Assembly: GCA_031280955.1 (NCBI GenBank) | Contig: JAITGA010000029.1 | Span: 1 to 64,000, forward strand | DNA length: 64,000 nucleotides | Origin: Lachnospiraceae bacterium | Lineage (GTDB): Bacteria > Bacillota > Clostridia > Lachnospirales > Lachnospiraceae | Reading direction: 5' to 3' | Shown here: positions 55,884 to 64,000 of the stretch, piece after piece | Layout: the number at the start of each line of letters is the position of its first letter | How positions within the stretch are numbered: position 1 is the first letter of the stretch | Notes under the pieces: model-generated | The model's database searches: none | Seen by the model: only the letters and a program-made list of their open reading frames with translations | What the model was told of the DNA's origin: nothing | Position numbers and translations under genes: made by a program

Positions 55884-57359
55884 ATGAACCAACCCCCCGA
55901 TACCCATCAACTCAGAAAGATTAGGTTAGAGAAACTAGCTGCTTTACAAAGCGAGGGCAAAGACCCATTTCAAATCACGAGCTACGATGTGACCCATCAT
56001 AGCACCGGGATAAAAGAACGTTTCGATGAGTTAGAGGGCAAAACCGTTTCGATAGCAGGGCGGGTGATGTCAAAGCGGGTTATGGGTAAGGCTTCTTTCA
56101 TCAACATTCAAGACCGCCCCGGCGATATCCAATGTCACGTCACCCGTGACGGTATTGGCGAGGATGCTTACGCCGAGTTCAAAAAACATGACATTGGCGA
56201 CATCGTCGGCGTGAAAGGTGAGGTCTTCCGCACCATGAAAGGCGAGATAAGCATAAGTGTTACCGAGCTGGTTTTACTTGCCAAAAGCCTGCAAGCCCTA
56301 CCGGAGAAGTATCATGGACTAGTTAATACCGACTTGCGTTACCGTCATCGTTATACTGACCTCATCATGAATGAAAAGGTCAAGGATACTTTCATCAAAC
56401 GTTCACACATCATCAGCGCAATGCGCCGTTATCTCGATGATTTGGGTTTTTTGGAAGTCGAAACCCCTGTGCTTACCGCCAATGCCGGTGGTGCTGCGGC
56501 GCGCCCGTTTTCCACCCACTACAATGCCCTTGATGAAGATGTCAAGTTACGTATTTCCTTGGAGCTATACCACAAGCGGCTCATTGTTGGTGGCTTGGAG
56601 CGTGTTTATGAGATAGGGCGTGTTTTTCGCAATGAGGGTCTTAGTACTCGCCATAATCCTGAGTTTACCTTGATGGAGCTTTATCAAGCATATACTGATT
56701 ACCACGGCATGATGGAACTGTGTGAAAACCTCTTCCGACATCTGGCGGAAACAGTACACGGTACGAGTGAGATACCTTTGGGTGAGGGCAAAATTGACCT
56801 GGGCAAACCGTTCCGGCGCATTACGATGGTGGCGGCACTTTTGGAACAGACGGGAATTGACTTTGCCACGGTGACGACACTTGAAGAAGCCCGCCGTATT
56901 GCTGAGGGTAAGGGTATCAAATATGAAAACCGCCACAAAAAGGGTGATATTTTAGCGTTGTTGTTTGAAGAGTTGGTCGAGGAGCATTTAATTCAGCCGA
57001 CTTTTATCCTCGACCATCCCCTTGAAATCACGCCGTTAGCGAAGAAAAAGCCGGAAGATGAAGCTCATGTTGAACGCTTTGAACTCTTTATTGCCGGGCG
57101 TGAGATGGCAAACGCCTACTCAGAACTCAACGATCCCCTTGACCAACGTTCGCGTTTTCTTTATCAAGAGGAGCTGCGGGAGCTTGGTGATGATGAAGCC
57201 AATCAAATGGACGAGGATTTTCTTGCTGCTCTGGAAATAGGGATGCCGCCGACGGGTGGTATCGGTATCGGCGTTGACCGTCTTATCATGCTTCTCACTG
57301 ATTCCCCTGCTATCCGTGATGTAATTCTATTTCCGACGATGCGTAGTGTGAAAGTGTAG
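55884..57359 (+). CDS. lysS: Lysyl-tRNA synthetase, class II
   Basis: A protein of 491 residues. An N-terminal OB-fold anticodon-binding domain (VSIAGRVMSKRVMGKASFIN) precedes the class II core with motif 2 RVFRNEGLSTRHNPEFTLME and motif 3 GIGIGVDRLIMLLTDSPAIR. It attaches lysine to tRNA-Lys. The AAAGGAGC ribosome site and greA upstream by 85 bp suggest co-transcription. Confidence 0.97.
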   Translation: MNQPPDTHQLRKIRLEKLAALQSEGKDPFQITSYDVTHHSTGIKERFDELEGKTVSIAGRVMSKRVMGKASFINIQDRPGDIQCHVTRDGIGEDAYAEFKKHDIGDIVGVKGEVFRTMKGEISISVTELVLLAKSLQALPEKYHGLVNTDLRYRHRYTDLIMNEKVKDTFIKRSHIISAMRRYLDDLGFLEVETPVLTANAGGAAARPFSTHYNALDEDVKLRISLELYHKRLIVGGLERVYEIGRVFRNEGLSTRHNPEFTLMELYQAYTDYHGMMELCENLFRHLAETVHGTSEIPLGEGKIDLGKPFRRITMVAALLEQTGIDFATVTTLEEARRIAEGKGIKYENRHKKGDILALLFEELVEEHLIQPTFILDHPLEITPLAKKKPEDEAHVERFELFIAGREMANAYSELNDPLDQRSRFLYQEELRELGDDEANQMDEDFLAALEIGMPPTGGIGIGVDRLIMLLTDSPAIRDVILFPTMRSVKV

Positions 57360-57468
57360 AATTTCACCCAATTTTTCGTATAAAAATCAAATATAAAGAT
57401 TTTTCGCAAGTTTGCGGAACTTTGCGTGAAAATTGTGCAAATTTTTCGCAAATTTTGCTACTAAACAC

Positions 57469-57495
57469 TAAAGTCTTGACATAATCTACCGATAA
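57469..57495 (+). promoter_or_regulatory. Sigma-D (sigma-28) flagellar promoter upstream of flgM
   Basis: TAAA (57469-57472), 16 nt, CCGATAA (57489-57495), an almost exact match to the flagellar sigma-28 consensus. It lies about 97 bp before flgM. A TTGACA also overlaps at 57476, but no suitable -10 follows. The AT-rich 57360-57468 has several TTTTCGCAA-like copies and no gene. Confidence 0.78.
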
Positions 57496-57591
57496 TATAA
57501 GTAGATAACAATGTCTGAACGACATTTTATGCAAACCGCAGGGTAATTTGGCGGCTGCAATATAGATGAGTAGCAGGTAAAGGAGAGGGAT

Positions 57592-57867
57592 ATGCGCGTA
57601 GAGGCATATACACAAGTACAACAGGCATACAAAGCCACCTACACGAAGAAGACGGATGCGAAACAAGATGTCAAAAAGACTGACAAGGTTGACATCTCCA
57701 GCATTGGCAAGGACATTACCATTGCCAAAAAGGCGGTTAGGGAAGCTCCTGACATTCGCATGGATGTGGTCGTGGCACTAAAGGAAAAGCTCAACAATGG
57801 CACGTATGATGTGAGTGCGGAAGAGTTTGCCGACAAGTTGCTGACGGAGTATGACGGAGCACTCTAA
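57592..57867 (+). CDS. flgM: Anti-sigma-28 factor FlgM
   Basis: A protein of 91 residues with a short variable N terminus and the FlgM C-terminal motif: DKVDISSIGKDITIAKKAVR, then VALKEKLNNGTYDVSAEEFA. FlgM holds sigma-28 inactive until it is exported after hook completion. It is first in the flagellar cluster, behind a sigma-28 promoter, which would give autoregulation. The AAAGGAGAGGG ribosome site is strong. Confidence 0.92.
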   Translation: MRVEAYTQVQQAYKATYTKKTDAKQDVKKTDKVDISSIGKDITIAKKAVREAPDIRMDVVVALKEKLNNGTYDVSAEEFADKLLTEYDGAL

Positions 57868-57975
57868 GGGTGCGGGTGATAGTGCGGATATGAGAATCGC
57901 TGCTTTATGTCGCAATACTATACGGAAAAAGTACTGTATAAACAGCAAAATTCATAAATGAAAGGTGTGATAACC

Positions 57976-58494
57976 GTGGCAAGTTTGATTGGCAATCTCA
58001 CTTTAATACTAGAAGAAATATGCGTGGAATATGAGAGCTTACTCGAGTTGTCCATGAAAAAAACGCCGGTGATTATCACCGGCGATTTAGATAAAATGGC
58101 TATTATCACGGATGATGAAAGGCTGGTAATTAGCAAAATCAACAAGCTAGACCAAGCAATGGGCTTGACGATGAGCGAAATCGCCGAAGTGATTAACAAG
58201 GATGTTAGCGAGCTAGACTTAACGGTGGTCATCGGTTTCATGGGACCCAAACCCGAAGAACAGCAAAAACTGGCAATCGTTCATGACAGATTGAAAAATG
58301 TGACGCAAAGGGTTACGCAGGCAAATGAACACAACCGCGAACTGATAAGCGACTCACTGGATATGATTCAATTTGAAATGAACATCCTCCAGGCCGCCAA
58401 GGCCGCTCCCGGTACTGCCAATTATGACCGCAGCGCCGTCACTGACGGTAGTGTCATCGGCGTAACCGCAAGAGGTTTCGATGCCAAACAATAA
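57976..58494 (+). CDS. flgN: FlgN family flagellar export chaperone
   Basis: A protein of 172 residues from GTG at 57976, because AAAGGTG lies about 8 nt upstream; an ATG at 57958 is in frame but has no ribosome site. It is almost all helical (SLIGNLTLILEEICVEYESL, then ITDDERLVISKINKLDQAMG). FlgN chaperones the hook-filament junction proteins FlgK and FlgL, whose genes follow. The match is from overall pattern and position, since FlgN sequences diverge widely. Confidence 0.82.
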   Translation: MASLIGNLTLILEEICVEYESLLELSMKKTPVIITGDLDKMAIITDDERLVISKINKLDQAMGLTMSEIAEVINKDVSELDLTVVIGFMGPKPEEQQKLAIVHDRLKNVTQRVTQANEHNRELISDSLDMIQFEMNILQAAKAAPGTANYDRSAVTDGSVIGVTARGFDAKQ

Positions 58495-58525
58495 CACATC
58501 CTTGTAATCGGAAAGGCGGAAAAAT

Positions 58526-60169
58526 ATGTCATTGATGGGGAGCATCCACATAGGTGCGTCGGGCTTACAGACCAGTCAAAATGCCCTCAACACCACGGCA
58601 CACAACCTAGCCAACGCCAACACCCTCGGCTATACTCGGCAGCTTGTCATGCAAAGCGCACGCCAATATAATACAATTTCCATAAATGGTTCTGCTATTG
58701 CCAGACAGCAGCTAGGACTTGGCGTAGTTTATGCAGAAACGAAAACCCAACGTGATTATTTTCTGGACAAAGCATTTCGGCGAGAATCCGGTCGCAGTGC
58801 TTTCTACGAAGTTTCAACGAAGACTCTGGAGGAAGTGGAAAATCTGCTTCAAGAGCTTGACGGTGAAGCTTTTGCCAATGCCCTCAATGATTTGTGGGTG
58901 TCGATTCAGGATTTGGCGAATGAGCCTGACCAGGCATCACGGCAAAGCGTGTTTATCCAGCGTTGTTTTGAGTTTTTGACTCGTGCCGATGCCGTTTATC
59001 AAGGTTTGGTTGATTATCAGGTCAACATGAACCGCACCATCAGGGATGATATCGAGCGTATCAATACGATTGGACATCAAATTTACGACCTCAACATTCG
59101 TATCTTGCGGGTGGAGGCAGGTAATGTGGAACGTGCCAATGACTTGCGTGATGCCCGTGATAGACTTCTGGACGAGCTATCGGGTTTGGCGAGTATTTCG
59201 TACTCACATGATGCCTTTGGCAATGTCAATGTAAAGTTAGAGGGCAATGATTTCATCAAGACTGACTCTATCAACGAAATCGCCATCTATACCGACCCGC
59301 TGACGGGGTTTTATACTCCTTACTGGGAAAATATGGCAGTTAAATATATAGATTTGCATGGTTACGAACAGCTCAACATAGACGGAGCGCATGTGTTCAA
59401 CCTCCAGCAAACGATTTCCACAGAGATGAACACCGATGTCGGACAGGTGAAAGCAAAGCTTTTGGCAAGGGGAACTCATCAGGCAACATTTGAAGATATC
59501 GCCAAGTCGCAAGATACGAGCCGTGATGATTATGACCCGAATCATTACGACCTTTATATCTCCCAATCAATCATCATGAATATGCAGGCGCAGTTTGACC
59601 AACTCATCAATCTGGTGGTTCAGGGTATCAATGATATCCTGCGGGAAGCGGCACTGGCAGCTGAGGCACTTGACCCATCATCAAACTACATGAAAGATGC
59701 TTATGGCAATCCCTTGCAGGTATTTAACCTTATCGCCACCGATGAACCTTTTACAATCAAAAACGTAATCATCAACTCGGACTTGCGGCAAGCGCCTACC
59801 TTGCTTGGTTTTCGCCTTGATGATGGACAAACCGATTATGCAACGGCAACCCGCCTCAAAGAACTGTTCGATGCAAGGGATCACACCCTCAATCCCAACG
59901 TTCAAACAAGGGTCAATATCGCCGGATATTACAATGCGATGGTTTCACAGGTTGCCAATACTTCATCGGTATCACGGGAAATCCTCAAAAACCAAGAGTT
60001 GACGGTTGAACAAGTCGGTGCTGCCCGTGATCAAGTAGTCGGTGTATCGACTGATGAAGAGCTTGGTTTTATGATTATGTTCCAAAATGCTTTCAATGCT
60101 TCCAGCCGCTATGTTAATGTCATCAGCGAGATGTTGGAACACATTATTTCTCAGCTTGGCAGAAGATAG
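58526..60169 (+). CDS. flgK: Flagellar hook-associated protein FlgK, copy 1
   Basis: A protein of 547 residues. The N-terminal D0 helix signature GSIHIGASGLQTSQNALNTT, then AHNLANANTLGYTRQ, and the C-terminal FMIMFQNAFNASSRYVNVIS are conserved hook-junction ends. The middle carries the variable surface domains. FlgK joins hook and filament with FlgL. The AAAGGCGG ribosome site supports the start. Confidence 0.94.
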   Translation: MSLMGSIHIGASGLQTSQNALNTTAHNLANANTLGYTRQLVMQSARQYNTISINGSAIARQQLGLGVVYAETKTQRDYFLDKAFRRESGRSAFYEVSTKTLEEVENLLQELDGEAFANALNDLWVSIQDLANEPDQASRQSVFIQRCFEFLTRADAVYQGLVDYQVNMNRTIRDDIERINTIGHQIYDLNIRILRVEAGNVERANDLRDARDRLLDELSGLASISYSHDAFGNVNVKLEGNDFIKTDSINEIAIYTDPLTGFYTPYWENMAVKYIDLHGYEQLNIDGAHVFNLQQTISTEMNTDVGQVKAKLLARGTHQATFEDIAKSQDTSRDDYDPNHYDLYISQSIIMNMQAQFDQLINLVVQGINDILREAALAAEALDPSSNYMKDAYGNPLQVFNLIATDEPFTIKNVIINSDLRQAPTLLGFRLDDGQTDYATATRLKELFDARDHTLNPNVQTRVNIAGYYNAMVSQVANTSSVSREILKNQELTVEQVGAARDQVVGVSTDEELGFMIMFQNAFNASSRYVNVISEMLEHIISQLGRR

Positions 60170-60258
60170 TGATAAACGGGTAATCATACGGTACTTGTGT
60201 ATGTAACTCTCAGCGCAGAATGGCAACGAACGGGTCATTCACTCCAGAAAGGATTTTT

Positions 60259-62145
60259 ATGCCTTCACAATTTTTCGGACTCCATGTAGCCAGCAGCGGT
60301 CTTCGCAGTTCTCAAGCCGCTCTCAATACAACCGCCAACAACATTGCCAACACCCAGACTCCCGGTTTCAGCCGTCAGCAGGTGGTGCAGGAAGCAAGTG
60401 ATGCTCTCCGCACTTTTACCACATACGGTAGTGCCGGAGCAGGCGTAGATGTCTTGGCGATAGAACGTGTTCGCAACCACTTTTATGATGTCAAATACTG
60501 GAACAATGCCAGTCGCTTGGGTAAAGCCGAGGTGCAGCAGTATTATATGCGGACTTTGGAAGACTACTTCGAGGATGATGAGATGTCCGGTTTCAACACT
60601 CTTTTCAACCGGATGTCAGCAGCACTTCAATCAGTTACCACCAATGCCAGCTCGACCTCGACCAAGGCGGACTTCGTTTCTTCGATGAAAGCGTTGACAG
60701 ACTATTTCAACAGTATGTTTGGAAACATGCAGGAAATGCAAAACGACCTCAATCTGGAAATCAAGCAGACTATAGATGAAATCAATTCGATTGCCGAAAA
60801 ATTGTCGATTCTCAACCGTCAGATTAACATAATCGAGATGGGTGGACCGGCAGCCAATGAACTGCGGGATCAGCGGGAAAAATTGATTGACCGTCTTTCT
60901 TTACTCGTTGATGTGGAAGTAGACGAGTTTCCGATTGTCGATGTCAATGACCCCACTCGCCTGACCGGCGGAACGATGTATACGGTGCGAATCAATGGCG
61001 GGCAGATACTCACTCGCGGCAACGAGTTTAACCGTCTCATGTGCGAGGCGAGGATGAGTTACGAGAAGCTGAATCAGACCGATATCCACGGACTTTTCGA
61101 TGTCAAATGGGAAAATGGTAATGATTTCGGGCTTCAAAGTGCCGTAATGGGTGGGAAGCTCCGTGGCCTGGTAGAAATGCGTGATGGCAACAACGGCTTT
61201 TTCTTTAACGGTCGCCTGACGGAAATCGGGACAATGATTTATGAGGGTGTCCCGACTTCAACTGCCATCGTCTCGGTAACGGACGTGAACCTGATGGATA
61301 TGAAGCTGTGCAACTTGTCCGATACCGGCGGCAGAATCACGATAGGCGGGCAAATCTATTATTATCAGGACTGGAGTTATCAAGTCGTGGGAGGTATCGC
61401 CCAGTATACTTTCATCCTTGATAATGACCGCAGTGATGAGATTATCAATTCATCCAAGCTTGGTACAGATGCGACCTGCGGTCGTGCCATCCAGTATCAG
61501 GGCGTTCCTTATTATATGACCCAAATGAACGCATGGTTGCGTGGATTTGCCGAAAAAGTCAATGAGATTTTTCACGGTGAGTATACATTTAATGGTACGG
61601 ATTACGATTTTGTCGCCAATGGCTTTGATGCTCTCGGTAATGCCGGTTCGCTTTTCTTCACGGGACGGCATCCGGTTGACGGTGAGTATGGGGCGACCGA
61701 CTTACTGGCAGCGTATGGAAAAGGATTATATGCGCTCACGGCAGGGAATATCACGATATTTGAGGAACTGATGCGCAATGCTGACCGCTTGGGTAGCAAA
61801 AGCACGGCTTCTGTCGGCAATGAAGAATCAGAACAGGTGAAGTTGATGATTCAACTGCTCAACAGCAAGGAGATGTTCAGTTTCCGTAACGGAACGGCAA
61901 AGGATTTCTTGGAAATGATACTTGGCGACATCGCTTTGAATGCCAGTAATGCCAACACATTCTATAATACTTACCGAGGCATGGGTAATGCGATTGATAA
62001 TCAACGAAGTTCTATTTCGGGGGTTGATGAAGACGAAGAGGCAGTCAACCTCGTTAAATTCCAAAACGCCTACAATCTTTCCTCACGAATGATTCAAACC
62101 CTCACGGAAATCTATAATCGTTTGATTTTACAGACCGGGGTATAG
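60259..62145 (+). CDS. flgK: Flagellar hook-associated protein FlgK, copy 2
   Basis: A protein of 628 residues from ATG at 60259 (GAAAGGATT upstream); an earlier in-frame start gives a 13-residue extension without signal. The N-terminal motif FGLHVASSGLRSSQAALNTT, then ANNIANTQTPGFSRQ, and the C-terminal VNLVKFQNAYNLSSRMIQTL identify a FlgK. It is only partly similar to copy 1 and has a longer central region. Tandem FlgK paralogues occur in some Clostridia; whether both join the same filament is unknown. Confidence 0.92.
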   Translation: MPSQFFGLHVASSGLRSSQAALNTTANNIANTQTPGFSRQQVVQEASDALRTFTTYGSAGAGVDVLAIERVRNHFYDVKYWNNASRLGKAEVQQYYMRTLEDYFEDDEMSGFNTLFNRMSAALQSVTTNASSTSTKADFVSSMKALTDYFNSMFGNMQEMQNDLNLEIKQTIDEINSIAEKLSILNRQINIIEMGGPAANELRDQREKLIDRLSLLVDVEVDEFPIVDVNDPTRLTGGTMYTVRINGGQILTRGNEFNRLMCEARMSYEKLNQTDIHGLFDVKWENGNDFGLQSAVMGGKLRGLVEMRDGNNGFFFNGRLTEIGTMIYEGVPTSTAIVSVTDVNLMDMKLCNLSDTGGRITIGGQIYYYQDWSYQVVGGIAQYTFILDNDRSDEIINSSKLGTDATCGRAIQYQGVPYYMTQMNAWLRGFAEKVNEIFHGEYTFNGTDYDFVANGFDALGNAGSLFFTGRHPVDGEYGATDLLAAYGKGLYALTAGNITIFEELMRNADRLGSKSTASVGNEESEQVKLMIQLLNSKEMFSFRNGTAKDFLEMILGDIALNASNANTFYNTYRGMGNAIDNQRSSISGVDEDEEAVNLVKFQNAYNLSSRMIQTLTEIYNRLILQTGV

Positions 62146-62157
62146 AGTGCTTGCTCT

Positions 62158-62246
62158 GTCATTGCGGGCTTGACAGCAGCTTCTCCTCTTAGTAGTGATT
62201 GTGAATAGAGGAAGTAACGGCGGAGGAGAGCTGCGCAATCTCAAGC
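62158..62246. repeat. Palindromic element left of the GIY-YIG gene
   Basis: GTCATTGCGGGCTTGA and an inverted CAATCTCAAGCC frame an inner hairpin (AGCTTCTCC-like arm with GGAGGAGAGCT). It belongs to the same family as the units on the right side of the GIY-YIG gene. Confidence 0.65.
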
Positions 62247-62262
62247 CACAGAAAGGATTCAA

Positions 62263-62580
62263 ATGACAGAAAATGCTTATATCTATTTTATGACCAACAA
62301 AAACAATAGAGTCTTGTATATCGGTATTACAAACAACCTTGAACGGCGTGTCAGGGAACACAAAAATGAAGTAAATAAGGATAGTTTTACTAGTAAGTAC
62401 AATTGCCATAAGTTAGTCTATTATGAGCAAACCAATAGTATACGAACTGCGATAGAAAGAGAAAAGCAATTAAAGAATTGGAAAAGGGAATGGAAAAATG
62501 AGTTGATAGAAAAGCAAAACCCTATGTGGGAGGATTTGAGCATTGGGTGGGAAGGAGATTGCGGGTCAAGCCCGCAATGA
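62263..62580 (+). CDS. Small GIY-YIG nuclease domain protein
   Basis: A protein of 105 residues. The GIY-YIG motif is YIYFMTNKNNRVLYIGITNN, with catalytic Arg in LERRVREHK, and a Glu in IEREKQLKNWKREWK. Stand-alone GIY-YIG proteins of YhbQ/UPF0213 type have unclear cellular roles. The last eight codons (GDCGSSPQ and stop) lie within a palindromic repeat, so its end was set or changed by the repeat. It interrupts the spacing between flgK2 and flgL, suggesting insertion. Confidence 0.88.
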   Translation: MTENAYIYFMTNKNNRVLYIGITNNLERRVREHKNEVNKDSFTSKYNCHKLVYYEQTNSIRTAIEREKQLKNWKREWKNELIEKQNPMWEDLSIGWEGDCGSSPQ

Positions 62581-62584
62581 CGAG
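62555..62584. repeat. Palindromic repeat overlapping the end of the GIY-YIG gene
   Basis: GAGATTGCGGGTCAAGCCCG followed by CAATGACGAG is an almost perfect palindrome. Its TGA supplies the stop codon of the GIY-YIG gene. Confidence 0.8.
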
Positions 62585-62642
62585 GCAAGCTCAGTTTTCG
62601 ATATGCGCTTGTCGATTTCGGCATAGTCAAACCATTATTGCT

Positions 62643-62674
62643 CCGTCATTGCGGGCTTGACCCGCAATCTCTCC
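62643..62674. repeat. Palindromic repeat downstream of the GIY-YIG gene
   Basis: CCGTCATTGCGGGCTTGACC followed by CGCAATCTCTCC is the inverted orientation of the unit at 62555. Confidence 0.8.
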
Positions 62675-62706
62675 ACTCGTTCCGCAAAGTTCCGCTACAT
62701 CTATAA

Positions 62707-62734
62707 TAAAGTTTTATCCTTAGATATCCGATAA
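62707..62734 (+). promoter_or_regulatory. Candidate sigma-D promoter for flgL
   Basis: TAAAGTTT (62707-62714) and CCGATAA (62728-62734) match flagellar sigma-28 boxes. The gap between TAAA and CCGATAA is 17 nt, one longer than at flgM. It would let flgL be expressed separately from the upstream genes, beyond the inserted GIY-YIG region. Confidence 0.5.
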
Positions 62735-62751
62735 CTAACATAGGAAGCATT

Positions 62752-62838
62752 ATGGCATGGATGCCGAACACGCAGGGAATGGTACGCCCACGATGGGGTG
62801 AACCTTTTTGCCCGACAAGAAAGGCGGTATTTCCATGA
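62752..62838 (+). CDS. Possible 28-residue leader peptide coupled to flgL
   Basis: After TAGGAAGC, ATG opens MAWMPNTQGMVRPRWGEPFC and ends RKAVFP. The stop overlaps the flgL start (ATGA). It could be a coupled leader or chance. Confidence 0.3.
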   Translation: MAWMPNTQGMVRPRWGEPFCPTRKAVFP

Positions 62839-64000
62839 GAATGACCAACAAAATAATGCAGAATAACTCGCTTTACAACATCAACCAAAACAAAATCCTC
62901 CAGGATAAATTGAGTACCAATATGGCAACGCAGAAGAAGCTGACCCGCCCTTCTGATGACCCCATCGTTGCCATCCGTGCTTTGCGCCTACGTACTAGTG
63001 TATCGGAAATCACCCAGTTCAGGGACAAAAACGCCAAAGATGCCGATGCTTGGCTTACCGTGACCGAGGATGCCCTTAGTACTGCCGGGGCGATTATCGG
63101 CGGACCGAGCGGACTTATCAATCAAATGACCAAGGCTGCCAACAAAGACCTGACACCGACTGATATTGACAGTATCATGCAGCAGATTAAATCGCTTAGC
63201 GATGAGCTTTATGCGACTGCCAACGTAGACTATGCCGGGCGTTATATCTTCACGGGCTACCGCACTGACACCCCCCTTAGCTTTACCAAGGATGTCCTGA
63301 GCAAAAACCTTAACTACAACATTACCGAGCAGTTTACCATCAACTCGCTTGATTCGATTAACTATACTGATCAAAAATACGTGGCAGGACTGAGCCGCGG
63401 TAATTACAATGACCCTATACGTGTCGGTATCGAAGAGCAAGGGATAGTCAATTCCGATATCCGTCGTCTTCGTCTTTCTTATGATGAAATCGCCGCCACT
63501 CCCGCACCAATGCCGAACATTACCTATATGATAGGAACACCGCCGGTAGAGACTGACTTTATCGCTGCTCACGGTATTACTTATACGACTGTTTCCGCCC
63601 ATACTACTTATTCAGCAGGCCCGCCGCCTGTGCTTGACCCTTATCAAACCGTTCAGGCGATGAATAGTGCCGACCCTCCCATCATGGGCGTGGTCTTCGT
63701 TCCCGAGACAGGGGAGTTACTTTTCTCCGATACGGCGTTTGACCAGTTGCGGACTGATATCAATTTCAACCCCAATATTGAGATTCGGGTTTCATATGAC
63801 AAAAATGTCTGGAAAGAGGGTGATTTGCGCCCGGAACACTACTTTGCTGCCGTGTCAACAGAAGTAAGAGATGACGGCACGATCCGGACGATTAATTACA
63901 ATCCTGAATATCTCGATGGAGTCGGCAATAGACAAATCATCGAATATGATGTAGGATATAATCAGAGGATACGGATTAACACCTTGGCTGAGGATGTCTT
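62835..64000 (+). CDS. flgL: Flagellar hook-associated protein FlgL (3' partial)
   Basis: The frame is open from ATG at 62835 to the window end (388 codons visible). The N terminus MRMTNKIMQNNSLYNINQNK followed by LQDKLSTNMATQKKLTRPSDDP is the FlgL/flagellin D0-D1 signature. ANVDYAGRYIFTGYRTDTPL is the second conserved block. The rest is the variable outer domain, and the C-terminal helix is beyond the window. FlgL sits between FlgK and the filament. AAAGGCGG precedes the start by about 10 nt. Confidence 0.93.
   Translation, partial: MRMTNKIMQNNSLYNINQNKILQDKLSTNMATQKKLTRPSDDPIVAIRALRLRTSVSEITQFRDKNAKDADAWLTVTEDALSTAGAIIGGPSGLINQMTKAANKDLTPTDIDSIMQQIKSLSDELYATANVDYAGRYIFTGYRTDTPLSFTKDVLSKNLNYNITEQFTINSLDSINYTDQKYVAGLSRGNYNDPIRVGIEEQGIVNSDIRRLRLSYDEIAATPAPMPNITYMIGTPPVETDFIAAHGITYTTVSAHTTYSAGPPPVLDPYQTVQAMNSADPPIMGVVFVPETGELLFSDTAFDQLRTDINFNPNIEIRVSYDKNVWKEGDLRPEHYFAAVSTEVRDDGTIRTINYNPEYLDGVGNRQIIEYDVGYNQRIRINTLAEDV

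Overview
The window looks like chromosome from a motile, low-to-mid GC member of the Bacillota, probably class Clostridia. The reasons are the gene order tig-clpP-clpX-lon-engB-valS-folC, a SpoVG homologue, a GlgC/GlgD pair, PrsA-like and other lipoproteins with Gram-positive lipoboxes, and a flgM-flgN-flgK-flgK-flgL flagellar cluster preceded by a sigma-D type promoter. No tRNA, rRNA or CRISPR array was seen. The species cannot be named from this sequence.

Layout: (1) 1-1.8 kb is the 3' end of an RHS/YD-repeat polymorphic toxin gene with a C-terminal domain like Bacterial toxin 44, a membrane-anchored likely immunity protein, an orphan RHS fragment and a terminator. (2) 1.9-18.7 kb is a housekeeping block: an HD-GYP protein, trigger factor, ClpP, ClpX, Lon, EngB, an AI-2E type permease, ValS, a FapA (DUF342) protein, FolC, a 53-residue protein, a zinc-ribbon TPR membrane protein and a PHP phosphoesterase. 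(3) 18.7-30.1 kb is an accessory island. It holds wreckage of mobile DNA (BRO-N relics, a MobA/MobL relaxase pseudogene, a Z1-type ATPase remnant, an AlbA_2 regulator with an internal deletion). It also holds an apparently intact five-gene restriction-modification operon (unknown protein, XRE-ImmA/IrrE protein, two C5 cytosine methyltransferases, HNH nuclease) and a coupled operon of nucleotidyltransferase, GNAT and radical SAM genes followed by a broken sugar-phosphate isomerase gene.

(4) 30.1-40.1 kb has a PrsA-like foldase, GlgC/GlgD, SpoVG, an HflK/HflC pair, three tandem repeats of about 46 bp, a B12-binding radical SAM protein and a DUF4143 ATPase. (5) 40.2-46.1 kb is a tandem array of three related lipoproteins. 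Two are full length with a C-terminal solute-binding domain, and the middle one is broken by two T-tract frameshifts. (6) 46.2-57.4 kb has a TrpB2-type enzyme with a strong promoter and a long leader, a GH18 lipoprotein, a GT2 glycosyltransferase, HisC, a methyltransferase, a GH27 alpha-galactosidase, a class V aminotransferase carrying a lipoprotein signal peptide, GreA and LysS. (7) 57.4-64 kb is flagellar: FlgM, FlgN, two FlgK paralogues and FlgL, which runs off the window. A small GIY-YIG gene lies between flgK2 and flgL, bracketed by palindromic elements that also occur elsewhere in the window.

The best candidates for something undescribed are the restriction operon with its XRE-ImmA protein and unknown first gene (20.7-25.8 kb), the nucleotidyltransferase/GNAT/radical SAM operon (26.3-29.1 kb), and the surface-anchored cysteine desulfurase-like enzyme (53.8-55.2 kb). 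None of these functions is proven by the sequence alone.
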